A stretch of 64,000 nt of DNA, taken from assembly GCF_003597395.2 (NCBI RefSeq), contig NC_133778.1:19096983-19160982 (forward strand), in the 5' to 3' direction. Each line of letters opens with the position of its first letter. Position 1 is the first letter of the stretch. The translations under genes were made by a program, and so were the position numbers. Shown here in pieces: positions 40,001 through 52,000 of this stretch. A model generated the notes under the pieces. It was not told the DNA's origin. It did no database searches and saw nothing but the letters and a program-made list of their open reading frames with translations. The DNA is from Chelonoidis abingdonii. Lineage: Eukaryota; Chordata; Testudines; Testudinidae.

Positions 40001-43000
40001 AACCATGATGGCTGAGAACTTCAGTTTATGATGCTTTTATTTAAGGTAATGTCCCATGGACTGGCTAATATTCTTGAAAATACAGAGAGTTTTTTTCGAA
40101 CCCTTTAAAATTACAGAATGCAATATTTTGGTTTCTTTTATTCTTTAGCAGCTACCACGAGTCTCAATTTTGCTCCAAAATCATTTTTTTAATATTATCT
40201 AGCTGTACTAGAGGACCAGACAGATCTTAGAACAGCTAAACTCTTATCAGCACAAGGAAGTGAAAAAGATAACTTGGTTTGACTTCAGAACTTCAATAGA
40301 AGTTTCATCCTTTCATTTTCTTTTGTTATAGAACTATTTGCTGGGGAAAAAAGAAACCTCTGAGATGGCAGACAGAAATAAAGAAGTGCTGCTGGAGGTA
40401 AGACAACTAAAACAAAACAAGCATGATGATTTGTGAGCTACAATATGATAAACTCTTAAACTATTGCTAACATTTAAATTGATGATGAGAGATGGAGGTC
40501 CGCAAAGTGTTGAGCAGAATGTTAAATATGAATATGTACCCCTGACAGATTTCTTCCTGTTCTCGAATAGGGAGCTTTTGGAATAAAGATGTCTGCTGAT
40601 TTTTTTAATAGTCAAAAGTCCCCATCCATTGTGGGATCAAAACCATGCTATCTACAACTGTATTTAAACAGTTGTCACTTGCAGAATTCTAGCTTAGTTT
40701 TTGACCAGTGAGAGGAGAGACATTTTTCCGAGAACGGTGCTATCCAAGCTGCTATTCACTACCCTGCAAAGTTTATGGCCTGTTTTATAACATAGTTCTC
40801 AGACAACATATGCTTTGTCCAGATCTGCATTGCTAAGGTAATTTAGAAATAATTGGCACCATCCTGGTTTAACAGATTGGAAAAAAATCCATAAAATACA
40901 AAAATCATGAAAGCTAAGGAGAAAAATCATTGTTGGAAATGGAAGCTACTTAAAATCAAAATAATTGAAACAACTTTAAAAAACAATAAGCAACCCAAAA
41001 ACAAATGTAGCAATAAACGTAAATATCACAAGTATTACATATAATCTCATAAACTTAATACTCTATATAGTTTTATGCAAATTGAAAGTAGTGATGATCT
41101 AATACTAAAAATGCTACGGTACTTTCTTACATCTAACATGGGATTGCTTTATATATTTTACTTCAACAATCATGAATTCATAATATGTAAATGAATGTTT
41201 AAACTTAAATACATTTATATTTATAAATAGTGTATAAATGATAAATTATTAATGACTTAATAAATGATTAAATGGTTTTTATAGATTGTTGGAGTCCAGT
41301 AGGTCAAAAGATTGCTTATAGCCATGGCATTTGACCATCTATAACCCTACCTTGTGCTATGCTTGTTGTCATCTTTAGCATATGCACAACATACTTCAGG
41401 TGACACATGACCAGGATTAATTACCAAATTTGGTCTGCTGGTTAGATCATTGGCTTCCCCAGGCCAGGTACTGACGGTGAGCACGACATGAACACTGAGC
41501 CTCCCTCTCCCCCCATTCTTGTAATTTTCTGTGGCAGATACCAGTCAATTCTGGATTATGATTATAACATCTGTAATGCTTTTATTATCTATTTAATAAA
41601 TGGAACCTTACATACATTTCTGCTAACAGCAAAATACACACAAGATGGATCATAGTTGGGCCCACTGACGATTAGTGAGGTTTTTGTGTATACCTGGGAA
41701 ATTGTAACCCAACAGCTGAGGTGTGGGCCCACGTCTTTCAGGTTTGGTTAAAGTCACTGGAGCACTTTTGGGACCATTACTGATAAGCATTGGTTAAGAA
41801 ACCTTCACACCTGTCAATAAGTAGCACCTTTGTTAGCATTCTGTACAGACGGGAGAACTATTAAATCAGACGCAAAGTTCAAATGGGCACATATTCATAA
41901 TTATGTTATGTTAGAACAGTGTGGAAAAGTCACTAATTATGCCATATATATATTCTCTAGATGAATAAAGGACTTCAGCCCACAGACTTCTAAACCCAGT
42001 CCATTTCATCATTTTAAAGTATTAATATTTTTTATATATTCTCTTTTTTTTCTATACTGTCACTGTTTCCCTGTAGGAATGTTTTTGTGGAAGTTCTGTA
42101 ACAGTGCCAGAAATAGAGGGAGTCCTGTGGCTGAAAGATGATGGCAAGAAGTCTTGGAAGAAGCGTTATTTTCTTTTGCGAGCTTCTGGAATCTACTATG
42201 TCCCTAAAGGAAAAGCAAAGGTGTCTTCTTTGGTTTACTTTTATAAAATATAGCTCTTAAGAGTGATTGTCTATTTTCAACCTGCCGTCTGGTAACTATC
42301 TACCTTCTGAATGAAAATCTCAAGCAAAATGAACATCCTCTTGATAATTTAAATGTGTATGGGTAGAAGGAGCCTTGAAAATTACTTCAGAATTTTGGCT
42401 GCACTATCCTCTTGCTTAGATTATCATTACAATCCATCAGTTAAAAACACAGCTTTAAAATATCAATGAACAATAATTTATTCAAGAAGGATTTGATGTA
42501 AAACAATCTGACCCCCAATTCAAAATTGAGATCACAAGGATCTTTCATTTGGAAGAGCTCAGTGTATGTTTGTTCAGAGTAGAATAGTTCTCCTAAAATG
42601 TGTGTGTGTATGTACAGTTCAGGGCAGTTTGATTTCTTTTCTCACCTGCCTAATCCCATAGACCTTTTTCACAGGTGAAGGACTAAGTGACACTACAAGT
42701 ATTAGTGTGTCCCTGACTAATATGTGCCAGGGAAAAAATTGACCCATTCAGACTACGAAATGGCACTGTTTTCAGTAGTTCATATTCAAGGGTTTCTTTT
42801 TAGTCTATTTTCAACCATAGTTTCTGGAATCAGTGTAGATCATACCTTTTCTGCATGATTTCTACAACTTTGTTTTCTATGTTGATGTCATACTATACTA
42901 GAGGAAAAATAGAAAATTGCTGCACTGATTGTTGCCTTTATGACTTCCAGGCTGGTTTACTGCAACTCACTGTACGTGGAAATGGCTGATCCAAAACACA

Positions 43001-46000
43001 GCAGCTCACCTCCTAAACAGCTGGTCACCAAAAGCAAATAAACCCCAACCCAGTGTTCTGTTCTGTTCAGTACATTGGCTCCCCATAAAACTAAGTAAAT
43101 TTCAAATATTAGTCTTCCTCTTTGAGGCTTTCCATTTAATTAGACAAGCTACATATAAGACACCCTGTAAAAAGGGTGTACCTTACAATCAGAAGTACTT
43201 GAATATGAAATCTTAAAACAGTGTGGTTCTGAATAAATGCTTATATTATCAGCAGCTGCTGAGGCATTCCCCATTTGACCTTTCCTATTGACCCTCTGCT
43301 CTTTTAAGTTTCAGTGGTGGCCTGGAATATAATATTGTCAAAAGAAACAAACAAACAAGTCTTGAATTAATAATGCACCAAAATGCACAGATTTGAAAAA
43401 ACATACCCTAGTTAAAAAAAATAAAATTTAATGCAAGGATTTTCTGTATAGACCTATTTTGCTTGGCATATTGTTTGTTAGTCTTAATGATTCATTCAAC
43501 ATTTTAATTAACAATACTGTTTTTTCATGAGAATTGAATAAGAAACATCTTAAACATTTTGGAATATGCTGGCAGTTTGTTTCAGATAACTGTAGTATTT
43601 TCCTCCATCTGTGATAGGTAATTCTTCACTTCTTAGACTTCTTATTGGTTAAAATGCGGATACAGGAATTTTGTCCTTGGAAAATTAGCTGTTGTTGAAT
43701 TTCAGTAGCACCGATTTCTTGTTTTAGTTCAGTTCTAACTGTTTTTTAATTTAGCTTCTGGAACTGGTGCATCCACTCACTAATGTGCTTTGCTCTTTGT
43801 TGTTCCAGTCTAAGTGGTTGTCTACACACACAATTCAACTGGTTCATTTTAGTTAAACTAGTGCAACTTTACATGTGGGCACATGCTTGCATTGGTTTAG
43901 CTTGCCAACTTGAACCAATGTAAGAGTGTCCTCACACATAGTTGCCCCCAGTTTAATAAATTGGAGAAACGTTGTGCTGCTAGTTTAAACTGGTGCACCT
44001 TTGTGTGTAGATCAGGCTTAGGAGTGAAGAGCTGGCAGTGTTTAAATCAAGGTTTTTCATTGTAGGTCTGATTTTCCTTATTCATTTTTTTCATAACTGA
44101 ATATTTTTGTGTTTAATAGGTCTCACGAGATCTGGTGTGCTTTCTTCAGCTAGATCATGTCAATGTTTACTACGGACAGGACTATCGGAACAAGTACAAA
44201 GCACCTACAGATTACTGTTTAGTGCTGAAGGTAACTTGTTATGTTTTTAAATGTTTTACCAAACAGAGCAAGTATAAAAGTGCTATAGGAATTTTAAATA
44301 CATGCTGCTTTTGTCTACTGTCCTCCAACAGCTAGATTCTTCTAACTAGGTTCTAGTTGTGATGAGGTAAGAGGAATTATTACAAAAAGTTAATGGATGC
44401 AGCGTGCTTTCCACAATGCTATAACTAATGGAAAATTAACCAAGAGTTTTCAGTCAGAATACAACTTTAATTATGAAAAAAATTCAGTCTGTTTAAAGAT
44501 TCCACATTTCTAGAAATCATAGAGCAAGTGATATTCTGATTAAATACATTGAAAAATATATTGTGTGTTATGCTACCTCCTAGTACATGGAACAGAGTGG
44601 GATAAAGTGTGACAGTGGAGCAATGCAGAAGGGAGAACTAGCTGCACAGGTCTTTGCTGTTCCACACCGCCACATAGCTGGCTGATTCCTCTCTCTAAAT
44701 GATCTACACACATACAAAAGGGCCGAGAAGGAGCATAGAAAGTATTACATTAAATAATATGTTCCCACTGACGATTGCAAAAAAAAAAAAAAAAATGCTT
44801 GAAACAAAAGGTCCCACAATGTGTTCTCCTCTGCCTCGCGCAGAGTGGTTACACAGTTACTGTGCTGCCAGGAGTCAAGTGGCCAGTGAGGTATCATGCT
44901 TCCATGTGTTTGGGGAAAGGGAGAAGCTTTCCAGGATGCCAAAAGGCAGGAGGGGACATGGACTGGAGCATTTTGTCCCAAGAATACCCATCCCTTTTCT
45001 TGTTGCTGGGGCTCATTTCATACTCATGGTGGTGGCCTTCCCTGGGCCTATGGACTAGGAGAGAATGTGCTTAGGCTGTGGCTGTTTCAGAAGTTGCAGT
45101 GACATTTATTTTGCTCATTTTTGTATAGGAGGGAAACATATCCTTAGAAACCTTCAATAGTATCATAAGCTTTTTCATAGATGAAACTACCTTAAACCTA
45201 AAGGGTAAAGTTTGCAATGTAAATGCCAGCCTAACATCCTTTTTACAAAAAAGTTAATAGCTGAAATGCTGTCATCTGTCTATAAGGTGTGCCAGGCTTT
45301 AGAAATGGTGTTGGCAGTGGTAAACTCAAAATTATTTTGAAACAGTTTTTCACTGTGTGTTCATGGTAAGAAATTTTTCTTATCATAGAATATCGGGGTT
45401 GGAAGGGACCTCAGGAGGTCATCTAGTCCAACCCCCTGCTCAAAGCAGGACCAATCCCCAGATGGATTTTTGCCCCGGATCCCTAAATGGCTCCCCCGAG
45501 GACTGAAATCACAACCCTGGGTTTAGCAGGCCAATGCTCAACCCACTGAGCAATCCCCTCCCCCCCCACCCCCCCCCGAACATAAAAATGGTGCTTGAAT
45601 GAGGATAATGGGTACTGTTCCTCTTTAACAGGAGTACGGTTACTTGTTTTTCTGTCATCGGTCACATCTCACACTTCATTGCATATGCGATGAGCAAACA
45701 GCAGACATGTCAGTTATTCTAGTGTATGTCCACAAACTTTATGGAAAGATGATATCTTTCCATGAGACACTGAATCATATATTTGTGCACAGTTAGAGGT
45801 AAAAATACTTACTTAATATTTGGGTTAAGAAACATTAGTTAAAATCTAACCTGAAAATTCTTTTTCATGTCCTCTTACGTCATTGGCACATGATTCCTCT
45901 GCAGATATTTGAGAGCAATTAAAAGCAGAGATTTAAGTACTTGTGGATATTTATAGATTATTTTATGTAAATTGATTTCCAGAATGCAGAATATCAAGGA

Positions 46001-49000
46001 GTACGGATCATGCCTACGTTTCCAGTGTGTCATTTCTAAGGTTAAGGTTTTGTCGCAGATATTCTTGGTAAAGCCCTGGGCAGGTCAGAGGCAATAAACA
46101 AAAATTCATGGATGCCCATGACCTGTCCCTAACTTCCACTAAAAATATCCCTGTCAAAATGGATAGGGAGGCGGGTACAGCACCCAAAGCTGCTGGGGCT
46201 CCAGGGTCCCCCGCTGCTGTGATTTGTGGGAGCTCCGGGAGCTCCCCCTGCACAGTGGCCAAGCATCTCTGGGGGGTCCCAACCGCCCACGCTGGCAGGG
46301 AGCTCCAGGGAGTTCCCTCCACCTGCAGCAAGTGTGAGCCTCTACCACCTGCCTAGGAGCTGGGCTACTGCGAGATCCCCTCACCTCCCACCGGGAGCTC
46401 CAGGGGGTCACCCCACTGCCTGCTGTGGCTGGGAACTTTAGGATCTTCCTGCCGTGCTGGGGCAGCTGAGGGGCGGGGGGTCCCCCACTGCCACTGGGAG
46501 GTGCAGGGACGCCCCCCACCAGGGCAGGGGCTGGGAACTGTGAGGGGGCTAGCTGGGAGATCCAGCGCCGGGGCAGAAAATGTCAGAGGTCGCTGGAAGT
46601 CAGATACCCTGACTACTTCGACCTCAGTTACATAATCATAGCTGTAGTCCATTTCCTGTCTACATGATTCAGATGTGGCTCTCATTGAGCTGTTTTCTAT
46701 AACTTCTTGGCCAGCCAGTGTACTGGGCCAAATCTTACTGGAATAAATTTATTAAAATTGTTTTCTTACCATTCAGAGTGTAAAATGGAGCGAAAAATCT
46801 TAACTCAAATTTTAACAAATCAAAAATTTCCTTTTAATTTTATAGAATGGCAGTGAGTTGTTTCAGTAAATGCATGTGATGGGGTTAGCTGGTCTAATTT
46901 TTATAGTGTTTTTTGAGATGTAAGTGAAATATGGTGTTGGTATATCACCAGGCAGTTAACATGAGATTTTAAGTAGTGTTGGGCCTTCTCTCACCTACAT
47001 TCCAGCAGTGTGAAGTAGTGTTTCACAGATTGAAGGATATGGTTTATTTATAGCTATTCCATTTTGTGCTACTCACATTCAGGCAGTTTTGAAAGAAAAA
47101 AACCCAGATTGCACACATTTTACCAAAGCAATCAAATCTTGATCATTAAGGTCCAGATTCTGCCCCCCTTAGTCATGTTTGAACCTTGCACAAGTAGTTT
47201 CAGTGATTTAGAAAAGTACTAGGGGTGTCAGAATCTGCCCTCAAATGTGGGCTGTAGCTTTTATATGCCAAGTTATAACATTAACGCTTTGATCCTGAAG
47301 TTTAGATTTTAGGGAGAACTTCTTTTTAGCTACGGTACAATTTGAGACAGAACGTTCAGAAATTTTTTTAAATCAGCTGTTGAGACAGAGAACTGGAATC
47401 AGCACTCAGGGCTCTATTTTTGTGTCTTCTACTAAGTTGCTACGTAACCATGGGCAACTCATTCAACTTTTCTATGCCTCCATTCTGACCAGAGCTGTAC
47501 GGGGTTTTTTTGGCTGTTCTACACATAGGCTAAAGGAATTGATAGTAAGATTAGTAAAAGCTGGAGTACTTAATGATTCAACAGTAGAATGAGACCAATT
47601 GTATGTTCTGTACCTGAAGTGATATATATCTCAGTCTCACGTTTCACAGATGCTCAAAACGAGACACAAACAGTGTTCATTGGAATATATTGTGTGAGCA
47701 AGTGTTCTCAAAGGGAGTTAAAAAGATCTTGGACGTATGTAAGAGATAAGCTTAAAGAAAATGGGCATATTTTGAGTCATCCAGCAAACCTTTATATAAC
47801 TGAAGCGTAATCTGTTGAAGGGATTAATAGGGATAATGACAGCTGTGAGACGCATAACTCTTATAAACTGAACAGGAAATGACCAAGTATTCCAGCCAAA
47901 GAGGCTTCCATCATCAGAATTTGAAGAAACAAATATCCTGATCTTATCTGAATCCATGTTAAAGACTGAATTTGAAATAGAATATTTTTCTAAATTGTGA
48001 AGTTATGTTGCTTTTCTATAAGGGGGAGGAGGGAGTAGCAAGTAGTTTGACTGTCTGAAGCAGATTTATTAGCTAGTTTTCATCTCACAGGCTTTTGTAT
48101 TTAAAATATTAATAAAAGTAACTGTGCTCAACAATGGCTAAACTGTTAATATAAGTAATCATGCCAACCAGTGACCAAACCCTGTTCTTCCACTCTCGAG
48201 ACAGTTAGAAGTGGAAAAAGCTAGTGCAGGTTTGTTTTTTTCAAAGCCTAGTTTTGGCAGTATAGAAAGGTGGATTATTAGCTTTCTTCTTCACATCTCC
48301 TTCAAGGACACACGTGTTGGTAAAGATCAAATGGATTAACCCTTTCTTTTCCATCGCATCGGAGAGTGCCACCTTCCCCACCTGCAGCTTCTAGACAGCG
48401 GAAATTTTCTGACCATTTCAACTCAGTGCATGACCATCTTCAAAGATTCCAAGGGGACAGACTAGCTCCTACACCAAAACTCTGTAAGAACAGCCCCTTT
48501 TGTAAACCTGAAATGGGTGCTGGCCAGACAGTCCCCGTGTTGCCACTTTGGGTGCCAATTTTTTTTTTCTGGAACACCCCACCCTACCAACTGCATATAT
48601 CCCATCTTCAATGATTTCACAGTTTCAACAGCTAGAAGTCCTGATCTGAACCTTGACAGATGAATGTTTTTCTTGCATTTCCTGCTTTAATTTTCCACTG
48701 GATTTGAAAGTAGCAGTGTCAAGGATTGAATAACAGTGTTTTCAAGCCCACTCTTCAAGAATAGCATTTTTTTAACTCTTTAATTCTTCTTAATGTTCTT
48801 TAGATTAAAATATTGATAGACTAAATATTCTTTCTATAGCACCCTCAGATTCAGAAAAAGTCTCAGTATATCAAATATCTCTGCTGTGATGATGTGAGAA
48901 CTCTACACCAGTGGATAAATGGCATCCGTATTGCTAAGGTAACTACTCTGAATCATTTTATTCCTCTTCCATTCTTGCAATGTAGTACTATTTAATAGCG

Positions 49001-52000
49001 TTACCTACATATTATCTGACTGAAACAAATGATGTGTCAGTGAGGGGAGAGCGAGAAGACTGACATAAAATTAACTAATCAAGAAGTTAATCAGCTATGG
49101 GTCAAATGTTACTTGTTTGAAACAGTTATTGAGACTATGAATGTTATCTGTTTATAAACTTCCCTATATCTAGCCATTCTGAACTCGAAACGCCGCAAAA
49201 GTCTTAGGATAGTTTTTGTGTATATTTCTTTTTTGAAGTCTATCAACAGTATAAAAGTTTCTTTACCAGAATTCCTGCTTTAGGTGCTTATACAAATTTT
49301 TCTGCGCCTTAATCTCTCTTCTTGCTCTCTGATCTCACAGTGAAGTCCCACTTGACATGAGACATCACTGTTAGTTTTAGCTCTGCTGACTCATTTTGGG
49401 CTAACTCATAAATGGATTTGAGAAAGGTGGCTATATCAAAAATAGAGACTTAGTAGTTGAGGTAATGAGCACGTTGGCTCAGTGGATTAAGTAGATGATT
49501 TTATTGCACTGGCATGTTACCAGATAGTTTGACATTTTCTTCTCCAGGATAACCAGGTTGTTTCTAGTTCTTTAAGCAATTAGATAATAAAAGAGAAAAA
49601 AGACAATGCAACTGTTCTTAAACTAAATGAAAAACACAGCTTCTACTGAAAATAATCCTACTGCCTGAGTTCCTCTGCAGAGAGACTGCTGTTTATCATG
49701 TCTGAAAGAAACAGTGGGCAAAAGAAGCTTGGGACATAAATCAAACAGCTGAAACAGGCACAATCCAAACAGTTGTTAATTTTATTGTTCCTCTCTTTGT
49801 TTAGTATGGGAAGCAACTGTATGTGAACTATCAGGAAGCACTGAAGAGAACAGAGTCAGCATATGACTGGACTTCCTTGTCAAGTTCCAGTATCAAGTCA
49901 GGATCCAGCTCTTCCAGTTTACCAGGTAACTATAATAGCCTGACCCGTAATGGAAATACTGGTAAATACTGTTTGCTTTGGAAACCATTTCAAACCTCCA
50001 GAAAAGACTAGTGAATTTGACTAGTTATTGCTGCATAGTTCCAGTACTTCTAGGCTGTTGTAATCTCAAAAAACAATTCATTCTATTCTATTCTTTACTA
50101 GTTGTGATTGATATTAATATAATGTCCTTTTCTCATTCACAGCCAAAAAGAGAATTTATCTGAAACTGAGAAAAGGAAACATACTTTCAAATGCTTCATA
50201 CCTGTCCTCACCAATTTAAAAATTGTGTTTCATGATGAGTGGAGATGTGTATAGTTTTTAAACTGCTTTGGTGGGATAAAATATGTGAAATAAATACATG
50301 AAAAATAGTCTCTACCCAAAGGCATAAAACACCACAAACCTGTTCACACACAAACTTTTTAAAACATTGGTCCCAGTCCTGTGACAAGCCCATTTTTTAA
50401 GAGAAATAGCTGTTCAAAAATTAGTTAACAATTTGCACCTCTACCTCATTGTTTACAGATAATTTACAACGGTATGGAATTGAGTTTGAGCCTGCAATGG
50501 GTAGTCAACCATAGTTCTACTGAAAACAATTTGTAGAACTGTTACGCTTTGCATGAACAGGGCATTGCAAAGCTGTGTGCTGAGTCACCAGGACTGAGTT
50601 ACAACTCTTATGACTTCATGGCATCCTTGGGCTAGGCAACATGAACAGAAGCTTCTCCAAGGCCTGGGAACAGTATAGTCTTCACATAACACAACTGATA
50701 AGCTGCTGTCTTCACAAGGTTGCAGGTGTGATTGTCAGGTGTGGGTTGGTGTTTGTTTTTGGTTTTTTTTTGGTGTCTGTGTGTGAGGGGGTGTTTCAGA
50801 CCAGCAGTTTTCCACTGTGTCTGACCATGAGCCAAGTGTTTTAGTGGAAATAATGTCCTTTGGTGAGATAATGTGTTTTAGCAGGCATGAAATTAACCTG
50901 TCACCTCTGTGCCTAGCAAGTGTCACTCATGAAAGTGTCGCATTAAAACTCATTGACTTACTTTGATAAAAATGAACTTTTTCCTGTGTTTCGTATTTTT
51001 TAAACAGAGTCTCAGTCAAATCACTCTAATCAATCTGACAGTGGAGTTTCTGACACCCAACCAACTGGCCATGTCCGTTCCCAAAGTATTGTCAGCTCTA
51101 TCTTCTCTGAGGCCTGGAAGCGAGGCACTCAGCTGGAAGAGTCCAGCAAGGTAACAAGAAGACTTTAGCATGAGAACCAACACCCCCACAAAATGTACGA
51201 AACAGAGTGACATCTCTTCTCATCTGTATCTTTACTGGGATTCTCTTCTCTTTTTACTCCACCTTTTCAACATACTGCATTATAATTTTTTTCAGTTGTA
51301 GCTTTTTCCAGGGTAATGATTCACCTCTTGAGCCTCCTATCAGATTTTATACATTCTCATAGAAACTTGGCGAGTTTTGTAGTAATTTCCCAATTATTAG
51401 GTGTAAAACAGTCATTAGGGTGACCAGATAGCAAGTGTGAAAAATTGGGACAGGAGGTGGGTGGTAATAGGCGCCTATATAAGAAAAAGCCTCAAATATT
51501 GGGACTGTCCCTATAAAATTGGAACAGCTGGTCACTCTTAACAGCCATGGCTTAAAAATTCTACTGCATAGTGTTAAAAAAAAGGCCAAGCAAAAACATT
51601 AACTGCCAAAAAGTTGAATGAAATGCTTTCAGGAAGATCTCTCTTCTTAAGAGACGAGTCATGTCCTTTCATTGTGAGGCTGTGAACAACTAAGAGGTGG
51701 AGCTAGGAGCAGACAGATGCATGAGGCTGTTTTGAAATCTGCTCCAGCGGTATTCCCCTAGATGCTTTTATTTGGGTTCTATGAAAATTCAAGTAGCAAG
51801 TTTTGATATGCTGTAGACAAAATATGAAACAGAAGTAGTAATTGGGTAGTGAGAGGAGAGCAGATGCCTCATGGTGTTGGTATTTGGGTATAAAGGATTT
51901 CAGCTCTTGACTGCTCTGGGTTAGTAATAACCAAAAGTTTTACACCTCCATTGTGAAATAAGTCATTAATGCAATTCCTCGTGAACAACAGAACACTAAA

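Larger units (their letters stand above)
44231..48839. other. Intron with a SINE and a GC-rich inverted-repeat element
   Basis: Contains a SINE (45382-45561) and a GC-rich element (about 46015-46650). A poly-A run lies near 44780-44796. An exon-like block at about 48366-48490 ends in a good GTAAGA donor but is not supported. Otherwise AT-rich. Confidence 0.5.

Noticed and set aside
46014..46685. Overlapping proline/glycine-rich open frames on both strands
   Set aside because: All lie in one GC-rich repeat with inverted segments; several frames are open at once, which indicates composition rather than coding.
48366..48490. Exon-like block ([17 protein letters not shown]...) with a good GTAAGA donor at about 48484
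   Set aside because: It falls in the intron interrupting the PH domain between CLVLK and HPQIQ, where an insert would break the fold; the acceptor choice is ambiguous and no family match is known. More likely a repeat fragment.
49470..49540. GTTGGCTCAGTGGATTAAGT as a tRNA-like A box
   Set aside because: No matching B box or cloverleaf downstream.
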